A stretch of 64,000 nucleotides of DNA from Ditibartonella choladocola (GCF_002007565.1 NZ_CP015625.1:2843213-2907212); one strand, 5' to 3'. Counted from the stretch's first letter, positions 28,591 to 38,819 are shown. The notes: generated by a model not told the origin, from the sequence alone. Program-made: numbers and translations.

Positions 28591-31511
28591 CAGCGTTCCT
28601 CCTCTTTACGGATTGTGCGTTTACCGACACGATAATGCCGGATTGATTGGTGGGCTATTGCGATGAGCATCAGCACAGTTGCACCGACCACCAGTGAAAA
28701 GACACCGAGATCGAATGCCATAGCACTGGCTGTCGGCATTTTTCCGATAAACGGAATCTTCGTATATTGAAAATAGGAGGTAAGAAACGGGTAGCCGAAA
28801 AACCACGAACCGACACCTGTTACCAATGCCAGAAGAATACCGAACCCGATCCAGCGCAGCGGTAAAACTGTCAGATGACTTTCCACCCACCGCGTTCCGG
28901 ATGCCACATATTGCAAAATAAATCCGATAGCCATGGTGACACCGCCAGCAAAACCGCCACCCGGCAAATCGTGCCCGCGCATGAACAAATAGACGGCAAA
29001 GGCCATAATGACCGGAAACAGCCAATGCATGATAATGCGCGGAATAACAAGATAATCGGAAACTGTGTCTCCGACCTCGCGATCGGGTCTTGCCTCGTCA
29101 AAAGCTGACTGAACCCGTTGTTGTGTCGGTGCCTCGATACTTTCAACGGCCGGACGGAAGCGACGCAGCAGGGCAAAAACGGTGAGCGCCACAATACCAA
29201 GCACCGTTATTTCGCCCATCGTATCAAAGCCGCGAAAATCCACGAGAAGCACATTGACGACATTGCGCCCACCGGCATCCGCATAGGAACGGGTGAGGAA
29301 AAAGTCGGAAATTGTTGCGCCCTGCGGGCGCGTCATCACACAATAGGAAAGCCACGCAAGCCCGCCCCCGCCTGCAACAGCGATAAGGAAGTCGCGGCCT
29401 CTTCGCAACCAAGGTCTAAAACCATCCGGTATAGGGGCAGGAGCCTGCAAGCGTTTGGGCAACCATCTAAGCCCCAAAAGCAGAAGAACTGTTGTGACAA
29501 CTTCCACAACCAGTTGTGTCAATGCAAGATCGGGGGCGGAAAGCCACAAGAATGTGGCACAGGTCATAAGCCCCGTGACACCCAGAAGTATCAACGAAGC
29601 GAAGCGGTGGAATTTTGCCTGCCATGCAACCAATATTGCGCAAACACCACCGATTAACCAGATAATTAAAAATGGCAGATCAAGCGGGAAAAGCGGCAAT
29701 GCACCCGCATCAATCCATTGATTTCCGGCAATCAACAACAAGAGCGCAACGATTGGCGCAAGGATAATCCAGCGCACTTCAACTTGCAGGCGACGGGTAG
29801 AAAGAAAAGCTTCCGCCGAACGCGCCCATTTCCATGATATTGTCACCAATACGCGTTCAAAAATACGCTGCCCTTTCAAATGTCTGAAAAATGGCGGGCC
29901 ACCTTCACAGGATTTCAGATATTTGCGCGTGAGAATATAAAGTATGAGCCCGCCTATTAACGCAATGAGGCTCATGACAAGCGGCGTATTGAAACCATGC
30001 CAGAGAGCGAGATCATAATGTGGCGTTTCTGCCCCCAATACCGAATGGACGGCTGTTCCCAAAATGCCCCCGATTGCAAATTCCGGAAATATGCCGATGA
30101 AAAGGCATAAAAACACCAATAATTCGATAGGAAAACGCATGAAATGCGGTGGTTCATGTGGAGTTTTTGGCAAATCATGCGGTTTTCCGCCAAAAAACAC
30201 CCCATGAATAAAACGCACCGAATAGGTAACACTCAATAATCCTGCCAGCGTTGCAAGATAGGGTGTACTCTTGTCGAGCCAGGATTCCAGATGGACTTCA
30301 ACCGCTTCGGCAAAAAACATTTCCTTCGATATGAAGCCATTGAGAAGCGGCACACCTGCCATGGCAGCGCTTGCAACCAGCGCCAGCGTTCCGGTAAACG
30401 GCATATAGCGGAAAAGCCCCGATAATTTGCGCATATCGCGGGTTCCCGTTTCGTGGTCGATAATGCCCGCAGCCATAAATAACGATGCCTTGAAGATGGC
30501 ATGGTTGACGGTATGAAAAATTGCTGCAACGCAAGCAAGCGGGCTTGCAAGACTTAAAAGCGTGGTTATCAACCCCAGATGACTGATCGTCGAATAGGCA
30601 AGCAGACCTTTAAGGTCTTGTTGGAACATCGCAAAATAGGCACCGATCAAAAGCGTAATCAAACCGCAAAGGCCGATAATCCAGAACCATGCTTCTGTTC
30701 CCGCCAGTACCGGCCAGAACCGCACCATAAGAAACACACCGGCTTTGACCATTGTTGCCGAATGAAGATAGGCAGAAACCGGCGTTGGCGCGGCCATTGC
30801 ATTAGGAAGCCAGAAATGGAACGGAAATTGCGCGCTTTTTGTCAATGCTCCGAGAAGCACACAGACAAGTGCCGGAATATAAAGCGGACTTGCCTTGATG
30901 AGTGACCCCGACTTCAACACCACATCGAGATCATAGCTGCCGACAATGTGACCGATAATCAACATCCCGACAAGAAGCGCAAAGCCGCCAAACCCTGTCA
31001 CCGTCAGGGCCATGCGTGCGCCGTCACGCGCACTTGCATTATGATACCAGTAGCCGATCAAAAGAAACGAGAAAATACTGGTGAGTTCCCAGAAGATAAC
31101 GAGGAGAACAATGTTGCCCGACAATACCATTCCGAGCATCGACCCCATAAAGGCAAGCAGGAATGAAAAAAACCGCGGCACGGGATCGGCCGGATTCATA
31201 TAATAACGGGCATAGACAACAACGAGCAGGCCGATACCCGTTATAAGAACCGAAAACAACCAGGAAAAACCATCCATCCGCAAGGTGAAATTCAACCCCC
31301 ATTGCGGCAACCAGACAATATCCAATCTTATAACATTGTCGGCTGAAATGGCCGGATAAAGCATAATGGTACAAAACAGTGCCATCAGCGCGATTGCACC
31401 GACAAACCATGCTTCATTGTTTTTTGCTGTAGAACGAAAAAAACCGATAATGGCACTACCGACAAAGGGAAGTATTACCAGCAATATCAAGATTGCTTCC
31501 CGTGTTGTCAT
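28590..31511 (-). CDS. phaAB: Monovalent cation/proton antiporter subunit PhaAB (fused MrpA/MrpB)
   Basis: The 973-residue fused protein starts the pha operon. The N-terminal part is a NuoL-like MrpA domain with about 20 helices, including WELTSIFSFLLIGYWYH and the lysine-bearing LTKSAQFPFHFWLP segment. The C-terminal 150 residues form an MrpB domain (IMHWLFPVIMAFAVYLFMRGHDLPGGGFAGG). In Sinorhizobium this fusion belongs to the pha1 K+/H+ antiporter involved in pH and potassium adaptation; sodium transport is also possible. The remaining subunits C-G follow in order, so the system is complete. Confidence 0.93.
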   Translation of the reverse strand: MTTREAILILLVILPFVGSAIIGFFRSTAKNNEAWFVGAIALMALFCTIMLYPAISADNVIRLDIVWLPQWGLNFTLRMDGFSWLFSVLITGIGLLVVVYARYYMNPADPVPRFFSFLLAFMGSMLGMVLSGNIVLLVIFWELTSIFSFLLIGYWYHNASARDGARMALTVTGFGGFALLVGMLIIGHIVGSYDLDVVLKSGSLIKASPLYIPALVCVLLGALTKSAQFPFHFWLPNAMAAPTPVSAYLHSATMVKAGVFLMVRFWPVLAGTEAWFWIIGLCGLITLLIGAYFAMFQQDLKGLLAYSTISHLGLITTLLSLASPLACVAAIFHTVNHAIFKASLFMAAGIIDHETGTRDMRKLSGLFRYMPFTGTLALVASAAMAGVPLLNGFISKEMFFAEAVEVHLESWLDKSTPYLATLAGLLSVTYSVRFIHGVFFGGKPHDLPKTPHEPPHFMRFPIELLVFLCLFIGIFPEFAIGGILGTAVHSVLGAETPHYDLALWHGFNTPLVMSLIALIGGLILYILTRKYLKSCEGGPPFFRHLKGQRIFERVLVTISWKWARSAEAFLSTRRLQVEVRWIILAPIVALLLLIAGNQWIDAGALPLFPLDLPFLIIWLIGGVCAILVAWQAKFHRFASLILLGVTGLMTCATFLWLSAPDLALTQLVVEVVTTVLLLLGLRWLPKRLQAPAPIPDGFRPWLRRGRDFLIAVAGGGGLAWLSYCVMTRPQGATISDFFLTRSYADAGGRNVVNVLLVDFRGFDTMGEITVLGIVALTVFALLRRFRPAVESIEAPTQQRVQSAFDEARPDREVGDTVSDYLVIPRIIMHWLFPVIMAFAVYLFMRGHDLPGGGFAGGVTMAIGFILQYVASGTRWVESHLTVLPLRWIGFGILLALVTGVGSWFFGYPFLTSYFQYTKIPFIGKMPTASAMAFDLGVFSLVVGATVLMLIAIAHQSIRHYRVGKRTIRKEEER

Positions 31512-31726
31512 TATCTATAAACCATCCTCTTTTTCGGGGCCTCGTTTCTATATAGGTCACCGGAAATGAATCGGCATCACCTGAGTTTTATATTGGATGG
31601 TTTCAAGCATATAACGCAAGCCTTTTCAAAAGCTTGAACGAGAAAAATTTGTCGTTTTTTTTAAATTTCTTCATTTCACCGGAATGGGGAGTTTATAAAG
31701 TCCGATTTCCATCAACCGGACGATTT

Positions 31727-32185
31727 TCATTTCGGGCTGTAATAACGCGATACACATTGTTTTCGCGGGCCGTCAAAAGGCTGGTAACTGTTGTCGGAAC
31801 TTGTATAGGACTTATATTTTGACGAGCAAAAATCGACATGGTTTTTGATAAGCCATGGCTTGTCATCTTCTTTTTTGGATTTTTGTGGCGTTTTTTTAAG
31901 TTTTACATTGCTACTATCGGCATGTGCTCCGGGCTCAAATGCTGCTTCCGGATACCACCAGCCATCTGTATGTTTTTTATAACCGGTACGGTGATGGCGA
32001 TAGCCTTTGAAACCGTTCAATTCGCCACGGCTCTGGCTGGTTACGGCTGCAGGTTCGGTTGTTCTGGAGTTTTGTGCAACTGCAATGTTTCCATCAAAGT
32101 CGGCCGCCAATGTGGAAAAAACTGTAACCAATCCGACCAATGGCAGTCCAACAAAAAAGCAAAAAGATTTATTGATTTTAGGCAT
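31727..32185 (-). CDS. BA14K-family secreted protein
   Basis: This is a small exported protein of the Brucella BA14K type. I start it at the ATG at 32185, which has an AAGGA site six bases upstream; a longer frame from 32248 lacks one. This gives about 152 residues, with a signal peptide (KSFCFFVGLPLVGLVTVFSTLAA). The middle has GYRHHRTGYKKHTDGWWYPEAAF, and the C-terminus HVDFCSSKYKSYTSSDNSY followed by a Cys-ending motif, both matching the BA14K pattern with two conserved cysteines. BA14K is known as an immunoreactive, lectin-like protein in Brucella; the function here is unknown. Confidence 0.78.
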   Translation of the reverse strand: MPKINKSFCFFVGLPLVGLVTVFSTLAADFDGNIAVAQNSRTTEPAAVTSQSRGELNGFKGYRHHRTGYKKHTDGWWYPEAAFEPGAHADSSNVKLKKTPQKSKKEDDKPWLIKNHVDFCSSKYKSYTSSDNSYQPFDGPRKQCVSRYYSPK

Positions 32186-32361
32186 TAAGAATCCTTCCCA
32201 GAACGACACATGAGGACTATAGCAGACATCAAATCGAGAAAACTGCACTCTTTTTTGCTATAGTTAATGAAGAACATATTTGCGCTTATAGAAATGTGTT
32301 TCTATATGTGTTCGAGGCTTTGAAAGCCATCATACAAAACCGGCCATTACAGGATTGAAAA

Positions 32362-33459
32362 ATGCTTCAAACGCCTTACTACCTTGTCGACAAATCGAAG
32401 TTGCTGCGCAATATGGAAAAAATTGCGCGCCTTCGTGATTTGTCGGGTGCAAAATCGCTTTTGGCGTTGAAATGTTTTGCAACATGGGGCGTTTTCGATT
32501 TTATGGCGCAATATATGGATGGCACCACATCGTCATCTCTTTATGAACTGCGTTTGGGAAAAGAAGAATTCGGTAAAGAAACCCATGCCTATTCCGTCGC
32601 TTGGGCCGATTACGAGATTGATGAAGCAATCACTTATGCCGATACAATCATATTCAATTCCATCAACCAGCTTCACAGATTTGCAAAAAAATCCGAAAAT
32701 ATCGAAAGGGGCTTGCGATTAAATCCGGGGGTCAGTTGTTCCGGCTTCGACCTTGCCGATCCTGCCCGTCCTTTCAGTCGTCTTGGCGAGACAAGTTATG
32801 AAAAGATCGAAGCGGTTTTGCCGCTCGTAAACGGTTTCATGATTCATTATAATTGCGAGAATGGCGACTTTTCGTTATTTGACCGGATGCTTTCCGATAT
32901 AGAACAGAAATTCGGCCAACTTTTTCATCACGTGCAATGGATCAGCCTTGGCGGCGGTATCTATTTTACCGGCAAAGATTACCCGCTTGAAGCTTTTGCC
33001 GACAGGCTCAAGCGTTTTTCGGATAAATATGGCGTAACGGTTTATCTTGAACCGGGAGAAGCGGCTATTACCAACAGTGCAACACTCGAAGTTACCGTTC
33101 TCGACACCATGCATAATGGCAAAGATCTCGCGATTGTTGACAGTTCCATCGAAGCCCATATGCTTGACCTTCTTGTTTATCGGGAAAAAGCAAAAATTTC
33201 GCCAAATCAGGGGGCGCATGAAATTATGATTTGTGGCAAATCATGCCTCGCGGGCGATATTTTCGGAACGTTCCGTTTTCCTGAAAAGCTGAAAATCGGC
33301 GATCATTTGTCGATAGAAGATGCAGCCGGTTATACAATGGTGAAAAAAAACTGGTTCAACGGTCTTAATATGCCCGCTATTGCGATAAAAGAATTGGATG
33401 GAACCATTCGTCTTCAACGAGAATTCGGCTATAAGGATTACCGTGACAGCCTTTCTTGA
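32362..33459 (+). CDS. nspC: Carboxynorspermidine decarboxylase
   Basis: NspC decarboxylates carboxynorspermidine or carboxyspermidine, the last step in the alternative polyamine route. The 365-residue protein has the alanine-racemase-fold PLP decarboxylase layout. The PLP lysine lies in LLALKCFATW (residue 37), the glycine loop is SLGGGIYFTGKDY, and the active-site region near the C-terminus has CGKSCLAGDIFG. It is followed by the matching dehydrogenase, so both steps from a diamine and aspartate semialdehyde are present. It is divergent from the BA14K-like gene. Confidence 0.9.
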   Translation: MLQTPYYLVDKSKLLRNMEKIARLRDLSGAKSLLALKCFATWGVFDFMAQYMDGTTSSSLYELRLGKEEFGKETHAYSVAWADYEIDEAITYADTIIFNSINQLHRFAKKSENIERGLRLNPGVSCSGFDLADPARPFSRLGETSYEKIEAVLPLVNGFMIHYNCENGDFSLFDRMLSDIEQKFGQLFHHVQWISLGGGIYFTGKDYPLEAFADRLKRFSDKYGVTVYLEPGEAAITNSATLEVTVLDTMHNGKDLAIVDSSIEAHMLDLLVYREKAKISPNQGAHEIMICGKSCLAGDIFGTFRFPEKLKIGDHLSIEDAAGYTMVKKNWFNGLNMPAIAIKELDGTIRLQREFGYKDYRDSLS

Positions 33460-33515
33460 AAAAGGCTCCAGCTTAAACAAAGGTTTTAAAACAAGATTTA
33501 GGAGATAAACCGGGA

Positions 33516-34754
33516 ATGAAAAAGAATATCCTGATTATTGGCGCAGGTGGGGTAGCTCAGGTGGTTGCTCATAAATGTGCTCAACATAACGATATTCTCG
33601 GTGATCTTCATATCGCATCACGAACATTGCAAAAATGCGAGTCGATCATTGCATCTGTAAAAGAGAAAAAATCCATGAAGGTGAAAGGTGTGTTTGAAAC
33701 ACACCACCTTGATGCAATGGATATAAAATCGACAGCAGACCTTATTCGCAAAACAAAAAGTCAAATTGTTATCAATGTCGGCTCGGCTTTTCTCAATATG
33801 TCGGTTTTGTCGGCCTGTATTGAAACCGGTGCAGCCTATATTGATACCGCCATTCACGAGGACCCGCTAAAAATATGCGAGACACCCCCTTGGTACGCCA
33901 ATTATGAGTGGCCGCGCCGCGAAGAATGTGAAGCCCGTAAAGTAACGGCCATTCTCGGAGCAGGATTCGATCCCGGTGTGGTCAATGCTTATGCAGCGCT
34001 TGCCCATCACGACTATTTCGATAAAATCAGCGATATTGACATTATTGACATCAATGCCGGTAGTCACGGGCGCTGGTTTGCCACCAATTTCGATCCGGAA
34101 ATCAACTTCCGCGAATTTACCGGTCAGGTCTGGTCGTGGCAAGACAGCAAGTGGGTTTCAAACAAAATGTTTGAAATCGGTCATGAATGGGATTTGCCGG
34201 TTGTCGGCAGGCGCAATACCTATATGACCGGTCATGACGAAATCCATTCTTTGTCAAAGAATCTTGATGTGCCGAATATCCGATTCTGGATGGGTTTCGG
34301 TGAACGCTACATCACCGTGTTCAATGTGTTGAAAAATCTTGGGCTTCTATCCGAACAGCCGATAAAAACGGCTGAAGGTCTGGAAGTTGTGCCACTCAAA
34401 GTGGTCAAAGCGGTTTTACCGGATCCGTCTTCGCTCGCACCCGATTATACCGGCAAGACCTGTATTGGCGACCTTATCAAGGGTGAAAAAGACGGCAAAG
34501 AGCGTGAACTGTTCATCTATAATATTGCCGACCACAAAGAAGCCTATCTTGAAACAGGCTCACAAGCTATTTCCTACACAGCCGGTGTTCCGGCCGTTGC
34601 AGCAGCCATATTGGTTGCACTTGGTGATTGGGATGTAAAAACCATGGCCAATGTGGAAGAATTGCCACCGAAACCATTTTTGAAGAAGCTTGATGAAATG
34701 GGGCTACCTACCCGAATCCGCGAAGGAAAAGAAGATAAAAAGCTTGATTTATAG
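33516..34754 (+). CDS. Carboxynorspermidine/carboxyspermidine dehydrogenase (saccharopine-dehydrogenase family)
   Basis: The enzyme condenses a diamine (putrescine or diaminopropane) with aspartate semialdehyde reductively to form carboxyspermidine or carboxynorspermidine. The 412-residue protein has an NAD(P)-binding GAGGVAQVVAHK at the N-terminus and family segments ETGAAYIDTAIHEDP and LGAGFDPGVVNAY. It begins 56 bases after nspC. The pair supplies spermidine without S-adenosylmethionine decarboxylase, as known in many gut bacteria and rhizobia. Exact diamine preference cannot be read from the sequence. Confidence 0.87.
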   Translation: MKKNILIIGAGGVAQVVAHKCAQHNDILGDLHIASRTLQKCESIIASVKEKKSMKVKGVFETHHLDAMDIKSTADLIRKTKSQIVINVGSAFLNMSVLSACIETGAAYIDTAIHEDPLKICETPPWYANYEWPRREECEARKVTAILGAGFDPGVVNAYAALAHHDYFDKISDIDIIDINAGSHGRWFATNFDPEINFREFTGQVWSWQDSKWVSNKMFEIGHEWDLPVVGRRNTYMTGHDEIHSLSKNLDVPNIRFWMGFGERYITVFNVLKNLGLLSEQPIKTAEGLEVVPLKVVKAVLPDPSSLAPDYTGKTCIGDLIKGEKDGKERELFIYNIADHKEAYLETGSQAISYTAGVPAVAAAILVALGDWDVKTMANVEELPPKPFLKKLDEMGLPTRIREGKEDKKLDL

Positions 34755-34791
34755 CTTTAATGACTGACACGAGCTGATAAACCGGAAGGCT

Positions 34792-35919
34792 GTGATGGAA
34801 AAGAAAAGCCGAATAAATTTCAGGATGATCGCAAGATTTTCGAGACGTTTTGCTTTTCTTTTTGCTTTTTTTGCCGGCACTTTTTGCTTTTCTTCACCGG
34901 CATCAAGCAGTGAAGAGACAGCGTCACAACCAAAACTTTTTGAAAAATTTTTACCGAAGGCGCTGCTTGAGCAAAAAAAACATGAAGAGCCGCCTGTCTG
35001 CTCCGGTGAGGATTTAACCGAAAAATTTTCAAAAGAGGAAAACCGGAAATTTCTGAACCGTGCCAAAAAAATAAAAAATGGCAATGCGCGATTCTGGAAG
35101 GTTGAAAAGAAAGGAACGAGACCGTCCTATCTTTTCGGCACAATGCATGTTAGCGATCCGGCCATTGTCAATCTTGCTCCGTCGGTCAAAACCGCGCTCG
35201 AAAATGCAGATCGTGTCGCCCTCGAACTGAGCGAGGCGGCGGATGATAATGGTAAAGCCATGGCAACAAAGCTTGCGGCCTCGCCCGATTTTCTTACGCC
35301 TAAAAAAGGCGAGAGTTTCAAGGACGGGCTTTCGAGGGAAGAATTCCAAAAGCTTAAGACCACATTTGAAACCCACGGCCTACCTTTTCAGCTTATTGCC
35401 AATAACAAGCCATGGTTCATCTGGATGACATTGAGCCTTCCGGCCTGTGAAGCACGTCGAGAAGCCTATGGATACCATGCACTTGATGTAGAAATCGGGC
35501 AAAACGCCAAAAAACTTGGAAAACCGGTTCTCGGCCTTGAAACAGTTGATGAACAATTATCGGCGATTGAAAAATTACCGTTGAGTTTTCAGGCAAACTC
35601 GATCGAAGACTACCTCGATAATCCCAAGTTTTACGCCAATTTGTTTTATACCGAAATGCAACTTTATAAACAAAGTCGCATTGGCGAAATATTGGCTCTT
35701 GATACCATGTTCAAAACGACGGTCAGCGAAAAAGATCAGGACATTTTTAAAGATATTTTAATGACTAAACGCAATCTACGCATGTCTGAACGCGCACTTC
35801 CTTTGATTGAACAAGGAAACAGCTTCATAGCGGTCGGTGCGGCGCATATGGTTGACGATAGTGGCCTTGTCGAACAATTACGCAAACATGGCTATCAGGT
35901 TAGCCCGATAAAACTTTGA
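34792..35919 (+). CDS. TraB/GumN-family protein
   Basis: The 375-residue protein has a basic N-terminus and a hydrophobic segment (RFAFLFAFFAGTFCF, about 18-34) that suggests export or membrane anchoring. The family motifs are present: LFGTMHVSDP near residue 113 and the C-terminal VGAAHMVDDSGLVEQLRKHGY. The family is thought to be of the TIKI/EreA metalloprotease-like type, but bacterial members have mostly unknown roles. It starts 37 bases after the polyamine dehydrogenase gene. Confidence 0.82.
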   Translation: MMEKKSRINFRMIARFSRRFAFLFAFFAGTFCFSSPASSSEETASQPKLFEKFLPKALLEQKKHEEPPVCSGEDLTEKFSKEENRKFLNRAKKIKNGNARFWKVEKKGTRPSYLFGTMHVSDPAIVNLAPSVKTALENADRVALELSEAADDNGKAMATKLAASPDFLTPKKGESFKDGLSREEFQKLKTTFETHGLPFQLIANNKPWFIWMTLSLPACEARREAYGYHALDVEIGQNAKKLGKPVLGLETVDEQLSAIEKLPLSFQANSIEDYLDNPKFYANLFYTEMQLYKQSRIGEILALDTMFKTTVSEKDQDIFKDILMTKRNLRMSERALPLIEQGNSFIAVGAAHMVDDSGLVEQLRKHGYQVSPIKL

Positions 35920-35966
35920 CAATAAAAAAACAATATATCGGCAGAAGGTTTTCTTTTGTCGCGACC

Positions 35967-36248
35967 CTATTTACTCTCTAAGATAGGCTCTTCAAGATCA
36001 GAAATAGCGCCCTCACCCTGTTGTTTGCGACAGGTAACGGATAACAGCTTTTTCCGTTTATCCGGTTTGGTCACTTTTATTAAATCAACAATAGCTTCTT
36101 TAACCGACAAAGCTCAAAGCAAAGTTTTGCCATCGCATTCATCAATACGAATAATATTGACGTATTTTCGTGATTGAACCCCGATTGTCAGAGAAAATTG
36201 CCGCTTCTCTTCCAACCTGACCTGAAAATTCCGGAGTGACCTTATCAA
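35967..36248 (-). pseudogene. Possible decayed small gene with one in-frame stop
   Basis: In the 393-base spacer between the TraB-like gene and lpdA, the minus strand keeps one reading frame open for 282 bases except for a single TGA at 36114-36116. The translated stretch on either side is charged and protein-like, with segments FSLTIGVQSRKYVNIIRIDE and LSVKEAIVDLIKVTKPDKRK. No ATG or ribosome site is seen at its upstream end. I do not recognise the family. It may be a remnant, or chance. Confidence 0.35.
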
Positions 36249-36265
36249 TCCGGTTTGATTACAAT

Positions 36266-36293
36266 AAAAAGGCCACCCGAAGGCGGCCTTTTT
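36266..36293. terminator. Bidirectional intrinsic terminator between traB-like gene and lpdA
   Basis: AAAAAGGCC and GGCCTTTTT (36266-36274, 36285-36293) form a stem with further partial pairing around a CGAA turn. It has A-runs on one side and T-runs on the other, so it works from both strands. It lies 20 bases past the lpdA stop and is a good end for the TCA-cycle operon. Confidence 0.75.
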
Positions 36294-36312
36294 GAAAGAT
36301 ATGTCAATTCGC

Positions 36313-37719
36313 TTACATATTGATCGGTTTTGAAAAAGCAGCCAATGCAGCTTCTTTCACAGCTTCCGACATTGTCGGGTGAGCATGGCAGGTCCGTGCC
36401 AGATCTTCCGACGAACCGCCAAATTCCATCAAAACAGCAATTTCGTGAATCATTTCACCGGCACCGAAGCCGAGAATATGGCCGCCCAGAACCTTGTCGG
36501 TCTTGGCACAAGCAAGGATTTTTACAAATCCGTCAGTCTTCAACATAGCGCGGGCACGACCATTGGCCGAGAAGGGGAACTTGCCAACGCGATATTCAAT
36601 ACCGGCTGCTTTGAGTTCTTCTTCGGTTTTACCAACAGATGCGACTTCCGGCTCGGTATAAACGACACTCGGAATGACATCATAATTGACATGGCCTTTT
36701 TGACCGGCAAGAATTTCAGCCAGAGCAACGCCTTCATCTTCCGCTTTATGGGCAAGCATCGGACCTTTGACAACATCGCCAATCGCGTAAATTCCGGCAA
36801 TATTCGTTTGCCAATGTGAATCGATATTCACCCGACCACGTTCGTCCAGTGTTACACCGGCTTCTTTCAGACCAAGCCCTTCCGTGTAAGGACGACGACC
36901 GGTTGCAACGAGAACAATGTCGGCCTCAAGAGTTTCAGCCGAACCACCCTTGACCGGTTCAAAGGTAACTTTTGCGCCGGATGCGGTTTTTTCAACGCCG
37001 GTTACTTTTGCGCCGAGTTTATATTCGATGCCCTGTTTTTCCATGAGTTTCTGGAACTGTTTGGAAACTTCACCATCCATCGGCCCCAAAACCTTATCGA
37101 GGAATTCGACAACCGTTACCTTTGCACCAAGCCGGCTCCAGACCGAACCAAGTTCGGAACCGATCACACCGGCGCCAACAACAACCATGTGCTGGGGCAC
37201 TTTGGCAAGCGACAAAGCACCGGTTGAGGAAACGATAACTTTTTCGTCAATATCGATCTTCAGCCCCGGAATACCGGCAACGTCGGAACCTGTTGCGATG
37301 ATGATATTTTTGGTTTCGAGAGTCTGCTTCGAGCCATCCTTGGCGGCAACTTCGACTTTGCCTGCCCCAAGAATTTTGGCCGTGCCGTAAATGGTGTCAA
37401 TCTTGTTTTTCTTCATCAAAAAAGCGACACCGCTTGTGTTGCCATCAACGGTTTTCTGCTTGTGAGCCATCATGCCAGCAAGGTCGAGTTTGGGTTTGGA
37501 AACCGAAACCCCAAGAGCCTCGAAGCCATGTTGAGCCGAGGCAAAAATTTCTGAAGCATAGAGCAAAGCTTTGGAAGGAATACAGCCGACATTGAGACAT
37601 GTACCGCCCAATGTATCGCGCTTTTCAACGATTGCTGTTTTTAGTCCGAGTTGCGCAGCCTTGATTGCTGCAACATAGCCACCGGGACCTGCTCCAATTA
37701 CGACAACATCATAAGACAT
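36313..37719 (-). CDS. lpdA: Dihydrolipoyl dehydrogenase (E3)
   Basis: E3 reoxidises the dihydrolipoyl groups of the 2-oxoglutarate dehydrogenase complex with FAD and NAD+. The 468-residue protein has the FAD motif [10 protein letters not shown] (9-18), redox cysteines C41 and C46 in [13 protein letters not shown], the NAD motif [13 protein letters not shown], and the catalytic His-Glu pair in HAHPTMSEA near the C-terminus. It is the last gene of the leftward mdh-suc cluster, separated from sucB by two small membrane-protein genes. Confidence 0.95.
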   Translation of the reverse strand: MSYDVVVIGAGPGGYVAAIKAAQLGLKTAIVEKRDTLGGTCLNVGCIPSKALLYASEIFASAQHGFEALGVSVSKPKLDLAGMMAHKQKTVDGNTSGVAFLMKKNKIDTIYGTAKILGAGKVEVAAKDGSKQTLETKNIIIATGSDVAGIPGLKIDIDEKVIVSSTGALSLAKVPQHMVVVGAGVIGSELGSVWSRLGAKVTVVEFLDKVLGPMDGEVSKQFQKLMEKQGIEYKLGAKVTGVEKTASGAKVTFEPVKGGSAETLEADIVLVATGRRPYTEGLGLKEAGVTLDERGRVNIDSHWQTNIAGIYAIGDVVKGPMLAHKAEDEGVALAEILAGQKGHVNYDVIPSVVYTEPEVASVGKTEEELKAAGIEYRVGKFPFSANGRARAMLKTDGFVKILACAKTDKVLGGHILGFGAGEMIHEIAVLMEFGGSSEDLARTCHAHPTMSEAVKEAALAAFSKPINM

Positions 37720-37765
37720 TCTTTTTCCTTTCGTTACGGCCGCTGAGACCTGAATTTTCTAAAAC

Positions 37766-38404
37766 TTACGAGGCTTTCTGAAACATAAGCCTGATACTGA
37801 ATGCGATGAAAACTGCTCCGCAAAGGCGATCAATCCATTTGGCGGCGCGTTGATATAATGAGCGAATGGCAGGGGTCGTCATAAAAATGCCAACCAAAAC
37901 GAACCATCCAATAAGAAGTGCCGACATCGATAAACCATAGCCGAACTTGACGGCCATAGGCGTTACCGGTGCGACAAATGTCGAAAAAATCGAAAGAAAG
38001 AAAAACACTGCTTTCGGATTAAGAGCATTAACGGTAAATCCGGCAAAAAATGCTTTTTTCAAACTCTGCCGTGTTTTCCTACTTTTTCCATTTTCATTTT
38101 CTCCACCAGCAACACCACGCGAGGTGATGCTTTTAATGCCGATATAGAGAAGATAGAGAACACCGAGCCATTTAACGACATTAAACAGAATAAGGGATTT
38201 CGAGATGAGCAACCCAAGTCCCAGAATTGTGTAACTCACGTGAAAAAGCAAAGCCGCACCAATGCCGAAAGCGGTTGCAAAAGCAGCCTTCCGCCCATGA
38301 ACCAGCGATTGGCGCAAAATCAATGCAAAATCGGCACCCGGTGTTATTGCCGCAATTGCGAATACCGCCATCAATGTTGACCATTCGACCAGATAAGGAG
38401 CCAT
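37766..38404 (-). CDS. LysE-family translocator
   Basis: The 212-residue membrane protein belongs to the LysE/RhtB family of amino-acid exporters. It has about six hydrophobic helices and the hallmark TPGADFALILRQSLVHGRKAAFATAFGIGAA, with the family's G-x-x-x-G-rich first loop. I use the ATG at 38404, seven bases after a GGAG site; a TTG at 38407 would be too close. It sits between the MAPEG gene and lpdA. The substrate is not predictable. Confidence 0.83.
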   Translation of the reverse strand: MAPYLVEWSTLMAVFAIAAITPGADFALILRQSLVHGRKAAFATAFGIGAALLFHVSYTILGLGLLISKSLILFNVVKWLGVLYLLYIGIKSITSRGVAGGENENGKSRKTRQSLKKAFFAGFTVNALNPKAVFFFLSIFSTFVAPVTPMAVKFGYGLSMSALLIGWFVLVGIFMTTPAIRSLYQRAAKWIDRLCGAVFIAFSIRLMFQKAS

Positions 38405-38407
38405 CAA

Positions 38408-38803
38408 TCATCTCCAGAAAGCAGCGACAAGCATGATGACCAATCCGAAAATGGAAATTAGCCAGACAATGCTACGAATATAGGGGATGCCCGAAAGGTA
38501 AAGCGGAATATAGATAATCCTTGCTAATACCCATATAGATCCACCGGCCACGGTCAACATGATGTTATTGGGTGCAAAATCACCAAGCAACATCAATGCC
38601 AGAAATGCCGGATAAGTTTCACGGAAATTGGCGCTGGCACGCATTGCCCGACCGGCATAAACAGATTTCGGTGTTTCTCCGCCATCTCTTGGTCCGGCGT
38701 TCCAGCTTCGCCCCAATTCACGTGTTGTGAGAAAAGCTTGCAAAAAAATATGCACCAACAACAATATGACACTTATGGCCAATAATGCTGCTGGTGCATT
38801 CAT
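38408..38803 (-). CDS. MAPEG-family membrane protein
   Basis: This 131-residue protein has four hydrophobic helices and the MAPEG (membrane-associated eicosanoid/glutathione metabolism) layout, including RAMRASANFRETYPAFLALML with the conserved asparagine and glutamate after the first loop, and YIPLYLSGIPYIRSIVW. The bacterial family has glutathione-linked or unknown roles. It begins a few bases downstream of sucB in the same direction and the stop lies just before the LysE-like start, so the three are probably co-transcribed. Confidence 0.82.
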   Translation of the reverse strand: MNAPAALLAISVILLLVHIFLQAFLTTRELGRSWNAGPRDGGETPKSVYAGRAMRASANFRETYPAFLALMLLGDFAPNNIMLTVAGGSIWVLARIIYIPLYLSGIPYIRSIVWLISIFGLVIMLVAAFWR

Positions 38804-38819
38804 TTGCGACTATCCCTTT

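Noticed and set aside
38232..38247. A TCACGTGA core inside the LysE-like gene
   Set aside because: It has four mismatches to the parS consensus in the flanks and is far from parAB; probably chance.
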